NCBI GenBank assembly: GCA_025765615.1
Contig: JAIVFJ010000647.1
Coordinates: 1-16,794 of the forward strand
DNA: 16,794 bases
Direction: 5' to 3'
Source: Zopfochytrium polystomum
Lineage: Eukaryota > Chytridiomycota > Chytridiomycetes > Chytridiales > Chytridiaceae
Shown: piece by piece, positions 1 to 8,848 of the stretch
Layout of the letters: each line of letters starts with the position of its first letter
Numbering within the stretch: the first letter of the stretch is position 1
Notes under the pieces: model-generated
Seen by the model: the letters and a program-made list of their open reading frames with translations, nothing else
Databases searched by the model: none
Told to the model about the DNA's origin: nothing
Program-made: the position numbers and the translations under genes

Positions 1-178
1 CATGCTGTTCGCATCAAGCAGCATGCTGGCTCTGGCTGAGAAGTCCGCGAATCCGGGTGTACTCAAGTGGTGGCATGAAAGTGGATTGTTAAAATAACAG
101 CACGGATAGGTATTCCTTCCTGGATCCAAAAACACATTGGCGAATCCGTGACGCAGTGAAATTTTTCATTTCAGCATA

Positions 179-234
179 TTTATTAATAGGGACTGCCTAC
201 CTTGAACCACCACTGTCGTTTGTCTTCGCTTTTT
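179..234. repeat. Left imperfect inverted repeat of the MULE
   Basis: Two blocks (179-202 and 221-234), separated by an 18-bp spacer, match the reverse complement of 1951-1988, where the spacer is only about 1 bp. One base is missing and one base differs in the outer block. The segment also contains TTTATT at 179-184, which reads AATAAA on the minus strand and could be the poly(A) signal of the transposase gene. Confidence 0.5.
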
Positions 235-254
235 ACTTCAACGCCTTTCTCGTT

Positions 255-1926
255 TTATTCTTGTCTGCTCATCGCCATTGCGTCGTCCGGCACTGCTGGA
301 GCCCACCACACAACCACCTGGCACGTTCGTCGATCATGCCCACAACCGCGGCACTGCCCACATTTCCGCTGTCGCCCCACAACTTCAACAAGCTCAAACT
401 GACTTGGAATGCGAGTAGTCGCTTTTGCTGCATCTGCATTTGCTGCGAGTTTTTCGGCCTTCCACGAACAGCTGCGATCTTTGAGTCCAAAATTGTCTGC
501 TGGATCAGCCCGTTCGCGATGGCCTGTGGCTGTTCTAGCAAACGCTGCTTCTTTGCCACAGGCATGCTGACAGCACTTGCCATGGCAGAAGTTAGCTGTG
601 TATCCAGTGAGGATACTGGAATCAGAGAAGCTGGTTCTTCAGTAGCTTTAACGATCCGCCAATGTGAATGGATATCTTCTTTTTCAATTGCAAGATTGCT
701 TGGCAGCTCGTGGCAACACGAGAAGTGGCTGGTTGCCGAGATGCAGCTTCAGATCCGTCCAGGCGTCAACAAAGCGTTCCTTGTGCTCGTACCATTTTTC
801 TACATAACCAACAGCAGTTGGCCAGCACTCAGAATAGGTCGCTCTGAGTCGAGTTGTTGACTCCATAAATTGCTCCTCCGTTTTTGAATAGCACAGCACA
901 TTCCAGTCTCGCATGAACATCTCATATGCTTTGCCGGCACCACCGCCTGTGAAAAAAGTTTAACGTTGGAACGACATCTTGTTGATATGCCATCGGCAGA
1001 GAAGATTGCTCGCATCATGAAAGACTTCCGATAAGGCGTTCATGAGTGCAAGCTCCCGATCTGTCAAAACAACACTCGGGCTGTGTCCATTCAACAACTC
1101 CGAAAGCTGTTGCAAGGCCCACTTATAATCATCAGCAGCCTTTCACGTGAAAGAAAAGCGAATGCACATTGAGTGTAGAACCGTTCTCTGAAACTGTGAC
1201 GATATGAGGAGGGGCAACTGAAACTTTTTTGTCTTGTATGTGCAGTCCATCAGAAGTACAGAAGGTCGTGCACAGAAGCTTTTGATAGCGCTGGCAGCCG
1301 CAAAGAAGAGATGTTGAATGCGCCCTGTTGTAGGATCACGCTGATATGAATTATGATAGCCAGAAGCCTGCAGTCGGTCAAGTCGCTTCCATTGATGTCC
1401 GACCTCCAAGCTCGTCCATCTTAAACTTCTGCCGCATGTTCACAACATCTTTCGGGACAATGAGTACGTCTGGAAACCTTGATCGAAGCGACTTCATAAT
1501 GTGACGATTCCCTGCACCATCAGCTACGAGTGATCGGAAGAGTTTCTTCTGGGCGTCGGGTGGAAGCCTTCTCGCTGCAGCCAGCGATTGGAAGCCGTCA
1601 GGAGAGCATGATTGCGATCCGTTTGTAATAACAAGCCTCCAAAGACCGCGATTTGTGCCAGATCCGATGAGCCTGCCTGTCAACTTGAAAGTGCATTCAA
1701 TGCAGAGGTGCTGGTGTTTGCGTGACGTTTGATGTTCTCTTCTGGTCGGTGAGGCTCTTTTCGAAACTTGCCGCCTTGAACACACGCAATCTGAACTCGC
1801 TGATAATTGCTGCTAGTTTTCTTTACTGCGTAGCCGTGCTGAGTTGCGAACTGCACCACAAGTCGAATAGGAATTCTTCGACTGGAAGGTTTGGTTGACT
1901 GGCGGTGCTGTCCGAAAATCATCCAT
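255..1926 (-). pseudogene. MULE transposase, frameshifted
   Basis: This is a DDE transposase of the MULE superfamily, read from ATG 1926-1924 to TAA 257-255 (about 557 codons of coding length) across several frames. The N-terminal part (about 1885-1760) has FATQHGYAV and CVQGGKFRK, like the FAR1-type DNA-binding region. The middle part (about 1700-1400) ends in GRTSMEA. The catalytic core shows VLLMDCTYKTKKFQLPLL (first Asp codon 1245-1247), VLTDRELALMNAL and LLCRWHINK (about 1070-970), then a W-rich helical segment (about 905-735). The expected third acidic residue in TSRVE reads TSRVA. A C-terminal CCHC knuckle, C-x2-C-x4-H-x4-C (KCGQCRGCGHDRRTC), sits at 321-362. At least five frame changes make it non-functional as read. 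The family call rests on motifs recognised by eye. Confidence 0.88.
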
Positions 1927-1950
1927 TGTGGTGTGAAAGGGAAGACAATC

Positions 1951-1989
1951 AAAAGCGAAGACACAGGTAGGCGGTCCCTTATTAATAAT
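1951..1989. repeat. Right imperfect inverted repeat of the MULE
   Basis: This is the reverse-complement partner of 179-234. It lies directly upstream of the transposase start codon (1926), so on the minus strand it would form the 5' leader or promoter-proximal region of the transposase gene, as expected for an internal part of a MULE terminal repeat. Confidence 0.5.
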
Positions 1990-2093
1990 GAGAAGAAGGA
2001 AACAAGGTGTAAACAAACATGTTGGGGCAGTTGGGGCGGCTGGGTTCAAAACCAACAACGGAACGAACGAACCGAGGAGACGGAACCAGAGTG

Positions 2094-2112
2094 AAAGGAG
2101 CGCATAAACTGC
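2094..2112. repeat. Target-site duplication, left copy
   Basis: AAAGGAGCGCATAAACTGC occurs here and again at 6937-6955. The 19-bp identity brackets the non-LTR element. The first three A bases cannot be separated from the A tail at the right end, so the certain part is 16 bp (2097-2112). Confidence 0.92.
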
Positions 2113-2164
2113 AGTAAAAAAAAATCCGCCAATCAGCACACAGACCCCTGACTGCGCCACTGCC

Positions 2165-3813
2165 ACCACAGCTCCGATCGCGTCCTCACAACCCAGCAAG
2201 CCCGACTCCATCGTTCATTCCATCACGACCACCTCTACGCACTTCATCCTGCGGATCTGCGTACCTCCTCCTGACGATAACAATTTCCAACCGCACATCG
2301 AGGAGATCGCTCAGATCTGTGCACAAAACGAGATCTTTCTGCGGGGCCCCGTCACCACCAATCTGAATCCTCTGTACATCACACTCAATCTGGTCTCCGA
2401 ACCGTCTGACGAACGACTCGTTGCAATCCGAACCCTCTTTACGACGCACACCCTTTTCTACAATTGCATCCCGCACAGTCTTCCACACTTCAACACAGCT
2501 ACGTACCTTGCGAATCGCGATTTTACCAACATCCTTCTCGCTACCCACCTTGCTCCAGGTGTCCTCTCTGATACGTTCCCTTCCCATAAGGCACCCATCA
2601 CCCACACCCTTCACCAACTCCTCCACGACTGCGGGGATGTCGTCGACATCGCCTACACCCACAATCGCACCTCGCCTCGACTGTCGCTTTCATTTTTCAC
2701 TGCCCCCCCTTCTCACTTTCCTCCCTTTGCATTTGTTAACGGTGCTGGCGTTGCTTTCCGCCTCCGCGAAACCCCTGCGGAGCGTGATGCTCAGTTAAAG
2801 ATGAAAACCTTCGCACGGGTGTTCTTTTCAACTTGCCCCGTAACCTATCCGCTTGTGATCTGGGCCCCTCGCTACTGATCTTGGCTGTTCCCTCGTTGTG
2901 TAACCCCAGTTATTTTAACCCTGTTACCAATTCTGCTGGACGCTCCAACAAAGCCTTCCTCGTGTTTCCCTCCCGCCATATCTTCTCTCCCTTAACAACT
3001 CTATTCTTATCAATGGACGCTCCACCGCTCTTCAACCCTATTGGAACGAGGACCAAACCTCCTTCACTTGTTGCCAACGTTGCAGATTCACCAACCATTC
3101 CACATACGACTGCCCGCTCGCTAGACGCCAGGCCCCTCGACCCCTCCCCCCACCCAACCCACCAACTCCTCCTTCCTCAAGCACTCAACGCCACCCAGAC
3201 CCTCCCTCCCCCCCTAATCAAGCGGTCTCCCTTGAGCTTGCCCAATTTATGAAGGACATGCGCAGCCTCTCCACCCAACAAGCCGCTCTGCATGCGCAAT
3301 TTGTTGAGTCTCAGAATGCCGCCCTCTCCACCCTCCGTGCCGAGCAAAAGGCCAACGCCGACGCAATCCTCGCAGACCTTCAGAAGACTCATCAGGAACA
3401 CACTGCTGCTTTGGAAGCTGTCCGCTGTAATGTCGCTCACCACTCGGACAGCATCAGCGCCATCAGCACTCGACTCACCATGCTTGAGCGCGGCGAAGAT
3501 AACCATCACCAACGCCGTTCAGACTCAGATTGAGAATGCAGTTGCAGAAATCCACTCCCGTCTCCGCAACGACGTGTCTGCTGTCATCGTCCCCTTTGCT
3601 CAGCAATCCGTCGACTTTTTCCTCCAACAGCGCAGCTTCAATCCCCCTCCCCCCTCAGTCCCTCCCCTCGACGCTACTCCAACCCGCTCTTCCACCCACG
3701 ACGTCACCATGCGCACCTCTCCCACTTACTCTGATAAGGCTCGCACCCCACCTGTTGCCCGCACCACCGCTCCTGCCGCCGCCTCCCACTCTCAGGGCGG
3801 CCCTCGCCGTTGA
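2165..3813 (+). pseudogene. Retrotransposon ORF1 (nucleic-acid-binding), frameshifted
   Basis: ORF1 proteins of non-LTR elements coat the RNA intermediate. Here one protein is spread over three frames. The first block is open from 2114 or earlier to TGA 2876-2878 and has no early ATG. A second block is open from about 2919 to 3533 and carries the zinc knuckle CQRCRFTNHSTYDC (C-x2-C-x4-H-x4-C) at 3072-3113, a Pro-rich linker, and a coiled-coil-like stretch (about 3249-3500; QQAALHAQF, LRAEQKANADAIL). Near 3495-3510 the helix continues in another frame (TQIENAVAEIHSRL) and runs to TGA 3811-3813 with a Ser/Pro/Thr-rich tail. At least two frame changes mean it is broken as read. The zinc knuckle and helix are direct observations; the role is family knowledge. 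Confidence 0.75.
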
Positions 3814-3859
3814 ATTGCGTATAGTGTATCACCCTTTTCCCTTCCTTCCCCTCATCCTT

Positions 3860-3863
<4 letters not shown>

Positions 3864-3894
<31 letters not shown>
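3864..3894 (+). repeat. Internal A31 tract between ORF1 and ORF2
   Basis: There are thirty-one consecutive A bases, 50 bp downstream of the ORF1 stop and 17 bp upstream of the first ATG of the ORF2 region. The element's own 3' tail is only an A-rich end, so a longer tract inside the element is unexpected. It looks like a captured poly(A) tail or an expanded linker. Confidence 0.95.
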
Positions 3895-3895
<1 letters not shown>

Positions 3896-3911
3896 GACAC
3901 ATCAATAAACA

Positions 3912-6624
3912 ATGCCCCCTTCCCCCTCCCCCACCCCCGAAATGCCTCGCCCCCCCCACCCCCTTGTTTTGCTACCTGGAATGTGGGCCGAAACCTTGCC
4001 TCCAAATGTATTTCAATAATGGAATGGATGACATCAACTGGCACAATCATCCTCGCACTTCAAGAGACTGGCTGTTCTGCTGTTAACGTCACACACGCAA
4101 TCTGCCAACACTCCTCAAATAACTACATGGGTATTTTCACTGACGCTTCAACATCGAAACATGCTGGGGTCGGCTTCATTTTGGCGTCTTCCTTTTACCG
4201 CCACGCCACGTCCCAACATCAGCCAACACACACACAGAGGACTTGCCATTACCAACCCTCTCCTTCCACAATCGCCGTCTTCTTCTCCGATCTATCTACT
4301 GGCCTGCTTCTCGGCTGTCCCCAGAAACTTTACAATGTCCCCGAACTTTACACAGAATATTGTTCTGACATGTTTGTTGATTTGCATCATCACTGCCTTA
4401 ACGACCCCTCCCTGATTGGCTCCATTACTCTCATTCTTTACCAACGCCTCCAGTTAAAGTTTTGTCAAGCTACCCCCCTGTTCACACACCCCTTCCCTTC
4501 CCACCTCCCAAACCTCCCCTAAAAACTTCACCGCTTCCCTTATCCCACTTTTATTTGCCAACCAATTCTCCATCACGTCCTCCCTTCCTCCTCTTTTCCG
4601 AGTTCACGCCCACCCTGTCTCTGATGTACCCTGGTCTGTTCGCCTCCCACTCCTGCCTGACCTACAGCGCTCCCAAATCTTTTTCTTTGAGCAACTCCTC
4701 TCTGCTTCTCTTAAACCCCTTACATTTCGGGGCCGCAGCAAGGCAAAGAAGTCCTTACGCACCCTTTACAATCCCTCTGCCCTCACTTCAATACCCTCCC
4801 CACCCTTCGCTCCCGACAATTTTACAACATCCCTCCTCGACGACTGTCCAATCCCTTCCATACCTACCCCTCTATCCACTTCGCCCTTTCCCCCATCCCC
4901 TCGTCAGCCCTATCCCCTTTTTCACTCCCCCCATCCCTCACTCCCCCCATCCCTCCCCTATCCCTCACACTTGACACTGATGGCTCCCTCCGCAACACTG
5001 GCTTTATGGCTGCAGCAGTAGTCTCCCTCGACCCTCCCTTCTCCTTCGCTGTCGCTCTCCCCTCCATTGCTTGCTCTTCTGCCACGGCTGAACTTGTCGG
5101 ACTTCTTTCTGCCTTGATTTCTACACACCAACTCCCCACCCTATCACCATCCAACTTGACAACAGTTCTGTCGTCACCACATACAATCGCCTCTTCTCTC
5201 AACCCCCCAACCCCATTGCTTCCTTCTCCCTAGCTACCCTTGGCCTTCACCCCACCCACCCCTTAATCCCCTCCTTGTCCCCTTCCGTTCTCTCCTCCGC
5301 TCACCCCTCGCCTCGCTTTGGGCCCTCGTCGGACACGCCCTCTGCTACGAGTTGGACCTCCCCCAACTGTGATCTGGACCCGTGGCCACTCTGGCCTTGC
5401 TCTCACCTCCAAGTCACGACACACCCCCCATTGATATCCCCTTCACCTCACAGACCCTCCTACCTGCAACAGCCTTCATCGGCGAAACAGCAGTCCTTGG
5501 GCAACTCCGCCGACAACTCCGCCTCCTACATCGTCACACACTCCACAGTAGTCTCTCCAATTACTCTTTTGCTTCTGCTTTCCGAGACTCCTTTTCCTCT
5601 GTTCAGTGGGAGTCTACTTTCCTCGTTCTTCACTGTGGCACACGCCCTTCCTCCCTTTTTGATACGCTTTCTGCTTCACACCCCCGCCGCAATTCCGCCT
5701 CCAACTCTTCACTGAATCACTACCCTCTCAATCACGCCTCCACCTCTGGTACCCTATGGTTTACCCCAATGGTTGCTGTCGTCGTTGCGCAACTGTGGCA
5801 GAGACCTTCTCCCACATCTTTCTCTGCCCTGTCGCTCACGATGCCTTCCTTTCTGTTAAGAACTCCCTCGCGCATCCGCCTTGGCCTCTTGTGCCCCCTC
5901 AGACGCCCTACACCCCAAAACCTCACTCTCTCTGCCCCCTTTTGGCTATCCCTCCCTGAATTTTCCCTCTCTGCCAATGCGCCGCTCAACTTCCTCACTC
6001 TCCTTCGGGGTATCATCCCTCAATCCTTTTACGATATCCTCCACCACAGCGAGACCTTCCCAGCTGACAAAGTCGTTACCGCCCTTGTACGCATCTTTCA
6101 TGACTTCCTCCTCGACGTCCATCGGTTAATCTGGCGCCCTCGCTGTGACGAAACTATCCTCTGGGAACGCGACCACGGCATTACACCCCTCCGAAAAGCA
6201 TCGCCACCCCCCACCATCTTCTCCCACTCCTCCACCTGCAAGCCCCGCTACGTCCCACGCACCGTCCCCAGTTGCAAACCCCACTCCTGCAGCCTCGCAG
6301 GTCAACTCCTCTCCCTCGCAATCCCCCACTCCAAGGTTATCACCCAGCAATACTGCCTCCCCGCAGCCTCAAATACCCCCTGTACATCAGCAACGGCCAC
6401 CTCGTGCTCCTCAATGCGGTACATGCGGCCGCCACCACTCCAACACCTGTCCTCCTGATTGGCTACTCTTGCGAGGTGGTATTCGGTCCTGGCGCCATCA
6501 CTACCTTGGCCTTGCTCGGCCAGCTCTTGGAACGCTCTGGATTCGGCGCACGGTCACTGTTTCCAATCCTACTCCACAGACAATTATGCGTCCCCCACAT
6601 CCTGTACCACCAGACGTGCACTAA
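3912..6624 (+). pseudogene. Retrotransposon ORF2 remnant: EN fragment, RNase H, CCHC
   Basis: ORF2 normally encodes endonuclease, reverse transcriptase and RNase H. The endonuclease start is clear: FATWNVGRN (3968), LALQETG (4052), RGLAI (4236), SIYWPAS (4291). After about 4310 the match is lost; from about 4520 a pre-RNase H linker appears (VPWSVRLPLLPDL, near 4630). I found no FADD-type catalytic motif in any plus frame, so the RT core is deleted. RNase H has DTDGS (4973), ATAEL (Glu 5090), LDNSSVV (Asp 5158) and VIWTRGHSG (5369). A C-x2-C-x8-H-x3-C motif lies at 5777-5827, then the C-terminal IWRPRC (6129) and a Pro-rich tail with CGTCGRHHSNTC (6415). Many frame changes, often in C-runs, break the reading frame. 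Confidence 0.85.
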
Positions 6625-6903
6625 TTGCCTTCCACCTCCCCTGCTCCACCCCTTTTCCACGGCTCTGCCCTTTCCTTCCTGACTCCTTCCACCCACTTAC
6701 TCTCGCTGTCAGAATGACACTTTCCGCAAGGCCTAGGCCTTAAATTTTCTCCCCCTTTAGTTGTTGTTGTAGATTTCTTGTGGTTGTTTACTTTGTTTCC
6801 CTGTAGTGTTAGCGGCTAGGGTGGCCTGTGTGCGGTAACGTGCTTGGTTCTGTCAAGGTCCTTGGCTTCCTGCCATACCTGCGTGGCATCTCACTCTTCC
6901 CGT

Positions 6904-6936
6904 CACACAGCCTCCGGCTGCGTGAAATAATAAAAA
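6904..6936 (+). other. 3'-terminal hairpin and A-rich tail of the retrotransposon
   Basis: CACACAGCC (6904-6912) pairs with GGCTGCGTG (6916-6924) around a 3-base loop, with one A:C mismatch. It is followed at once by AAATAATAAAAAAAA, which contains AATAAA at 6929-6934. A hairpin next to the tail is where some non-LTR reverse transcriptases recognise their own RNA; that role is an inference here. Confidence 0.6.
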
Positions 6937-6955
6937 AAAGGAGCGCATAAACTGC
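6937..6955. repeat. Target-site duplication, right copy
   Basis: This copy is identical to 2094-2112. It follows the A-rich tail directly and so fixes the 3' end of the retrotransposon. The restored site (one copy) runs into GGCGCTAGG, forming a 9-bp inverted repeat AAACTGCGG (6949-6957) / CCGCAGTTT (6973-6981). Confidence 0.92.
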
Positions 6956-7167
6956 GGCGCTAGGTCGGCACCCCGCAGTTTGACCGCGGCGGCACAATCA
7001 ATCGATGTTTTCGCTGTTGTGGCCGCGCTTGTTCCATTTTCATTACTCCTTTCGTCTCGCCAGTCTCCCGCCGGCTTCCGACAGATCGACGGGAAAAGTT
7101 GGTCGTGTCGTAAGCATGATCTTATTATCTGTCGATTCGAGATGCCCATATGAATTTGATCCTGTGA

Positions 7168-7302
7168 CTTTGGCGCCCGATCGTCCACCCCGCATCAACT
7201 TGCAGTTTGTTCAGCAGGCCAACAACGTCTCCGCCGCCCACAGCCTGGTGACGCTCCTGCAATCCGCGTCGTTCCCCCTTTGGAACCCCGCCGGGCAACC
7301 GC
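7168..7302 (+). pseudogene. Truncated relic of a PNGase A-like gene
   Basis: Two short blocks match the larger gene downstream. TTTGGCGCCCGATCGTCCAC (from 7169) matches 8850-8869, the LWRPIVHP motif. Positions 7208-7298 encode QFVQQANN, HSLVTLLQ and SASFPLWNPA, which align with QLTQQTNV, HNVLTLVQ and SASFPAGNPA at about 9237-9330 (roughly 17 of 30 residues identical by eye). The 350 bp that separate the two blocks in the full gene are missing here. The divergence argues for an old paralogue rather than a fresh duplication. A possible N-terminal exon with a hydrophobic start (ATG 7005) and a GTAAGC donor (7109) lies just upstream, but I cannot link it. Confidence 0.6.
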
Positions 7303-7513
7303 TTTGAGTGGCCTGGCTCGTCGTCTCGGCCTGCATTATCCCTGTTCTTCTTCACTTCCAGTGTCATCTGAATTCTCTCACTTTTCCGCGAAGTATACTT
7401 ATCGGAGCTTGCACCACAAAGACGATTGCGCATCAATGTGCTGAGGAGCACATGGCGCAAGACAAAGCGCAGCCCGGAAAGGAAATATGGGGTGGGTGGC
7501 GTGGAGCATCTCT

Positions 7514-7557
7514 CAGACAGACAGACAGACAGACAGGCAGACAGACAGACAGACAGA
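7514..7557 (+). repeat. (CAGA)n microsatellite
   Basis: Eleven tetranucleotide units of CAGA with one CAGG interruption. A shorter tract of the same motif lies at 15797-15818. Confidence 0.97.
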
Positions 7558-7703
7558 TGGACACCATATTGTTGCGCCAACCCGTCGAACAACTCCCACT
7601 CCACTCCCGACCACCACCCATACAACACAGGAATTCTAACCAACCATGCCGCAGGTCCGCAAGCTCGTGCAGGCCTTCCTCGAGGTAAAATGCACCCACC
7701 CCT

Positions 7704-7772
7704 GTGTGCGGTGTGTGTGTGTGTATGTGTGTGTGTGTATGCGTGTGTGAGTATGTGCGTGTGTGCGTGCGT
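7704..7772 (+). repeat. GT-rich microsatellite in putative intron 1
   Basis: An imperfect (GT)n run lies inside the putative first intron (7685-7880) of the PNGase A-like gene. On the minus strand it reads as CA repeats and produces spurious His/Thr-rich open frames. Confidence 0.93.
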
Positions 7773-8304
7773 CCGATCACGCGGTGGATGATTCGCATCG
7801 GCCGCAGAGCAGCCATCGAGAGCACACCGGCACTGGCTGATCGCTAACCATCTCCCAAGGCTTCTGCCATCGCATCGCAGGTATCCTCGCCACAACAACC
7901 AAGGCTGCAGAACGTGGCCGCCATCGTCCCTTCGAACTACACCGTCCGCGGGCTACACCCGAAACTTCGAGGTGACCCCGCCGTGCGCCCTCCACTCGCA
8001 AGTGCACCGTCGACGTTGGCCTCCACGATTTCGCCTACTCGTACTACGAGCACTGGGTCACCCAGTTCACCCCGCCCCGGCCGCCGAGTGCGACCGAGTG
8101 GTCGTTCGTCGCCTTGAACTGGCAAGGTACATCACCGGCCGCCAGTTCGATCGCATCGTGCAGATCTACGTCGGAGAGGCCGAGGTCTTGCACGGAACGA
8201 CTGATGAGCCGAGCCGCGTCGGGATCTACTGGAATGTCGAGAAGGACGTGACCGACTTTTCGCCTGTTTCAAAACGAACCAGACGGTCACGGTGATTCTT
8301 GACA

Positions 8305-8374
8305 GTTGAGTACCTCGTTTGTGGGAATCGCTCCGCGCCCTGGTGCTGACCTCCCCAATCCGTTCACCACGCAG
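8305..8374 (+). other. Intron of the PNGase A-like gene (70 bp)
   Basis: Donor GTTGAG, acceptor CACGCAG. Splicing in phase 1 joins VTVILD to N-IVDSTYTG, rebuilding the family block that normally reads like DLGNLVDDTYTG. The donor is not the usual GTAAG form. Confidence 0.78.
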
Positions 8375-8788
8375 ATATCGTCGACAGCACGTACACGGGA
8401 GTCTTCCACACGCACCTCTCGTTCGACTTTTACGCCACCGACTCGGCCAACCCTGTCCCGTCCACTGTCCCGGACGCCCCTGATGGCTCTGACGCAGCCG
8501 TTCCCAGACTTTTCGCCCACCCTGTCTGGCGGCAAGGCAGCGTCATTCCCCCATCCCTGCAGGAACGATCCCTCCGAACGTCGTCCGGGCCGAGCTCGAG
8601 TACGTCGTATCGAATCACGCAAACGACGAATTTTACTACTTTAATGTTCCCGATTCCCTCGCCAACCCGGACAACGGCGTGTTTGGTGGAGGGAACCGTT
8701 CAAGGAGCTGAGCGTCGCGCTCGATGGAACCGTCGTGGGAGTGGACTGGCACGAGCCTGTCATTTACACTGGCGGAATGAACCCTCTT

Positions 8789-8848
8789 GTAAGGCAGATC
8801 GTGGATTTCGTTTTGCGATTCTGATCGTTCACGTCCTTTTCTCCGCAG
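8789..8848 (+). other. Intron of the PNGase A-like gene (60 bp)
   Basis: Donor GTAAGG, acceptor CTCCGCAG, phase 0. It joins YTGGMNPL to LWRPIVHPG, matching the conserved order in the family. The intact splice sites inside a frameshifted gene are notable. Confidence 0.85.

Larger units (their letters stand above)
179..1989 (-). mobile_element. Decayed MULE (Mutator-like) DNA transposon
   Basis: The unit consists of a broken transposase gene (255-1926, minus) between two imperfect inverted repeats. The left copy is at about 179-202 plus 221-234, and the right copy at about 1951-1963 plus 1965-1988. The outer blocks match as TTTATTAATA-GGGACTGCCTACC against ATTATTAATAAGGGACCGCC(TACC), and the inner blocks share TGTCTTCGCTTTT. 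MULEs are cut-and-paste elements, usually with long terminal inverted repeats and 8-11 bp target duplications. I could not find a matching target duplication, so the true ends may lie further out. The boundaries are therefore inferred; the transposase identity is firm. Confidence 0.6.
2113..6936 (+). mobile_element. Non-LTR (LINE) retrotransposon, Tad/I-like, RT-deleted
   Basis: This element of about 4.8 kb is inserted in the plus orientation between two copies of a 19-bp target duplication and ends in an A-rich tail. The order ORF1 (zinc knuckle plus coiled coil), ORF2 (endonuclease, RNase H, C-terminal Cys/His motif) and 3' UTR fits the fungal Tad/I-type non-LTR organisation. The coding strand is strikingly C- and pyrimidine-rich. 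ORF1 is open back to 2114 with no early ATG, so the 5' end is probably truncated. About half of the endonuclease and nearly all of the reverse transcriptase are missing between about 4310 and 4520. The copy is defective and could move only with enzymes supplied by relatives. Clade assignment is an inference from domain order. Confidence 0.9.

Noticed and set aside
5382..6458. 358-codon plus-strand open frame treated as a separate gene
   Set aside because: It is one frame of the decayed ORF2. Real motifs enter and leave it through neighbouring frames, and no independent start is evident.
6949..6981. Helitron 3' terminus (hairpin before a CTRR end)
   Set aside because: No CTRR-T follows the hairpin, and no Rep/helicase remnant is present.
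7125..7898. 257-codon minus-strand open frame with His/Thr and Cys/Leu/Ser repeats
   Set aside because: It runs over the GT and CAGA microsatellites and is antisense to the PNGase A-like exons; the composition comes from the repeats.
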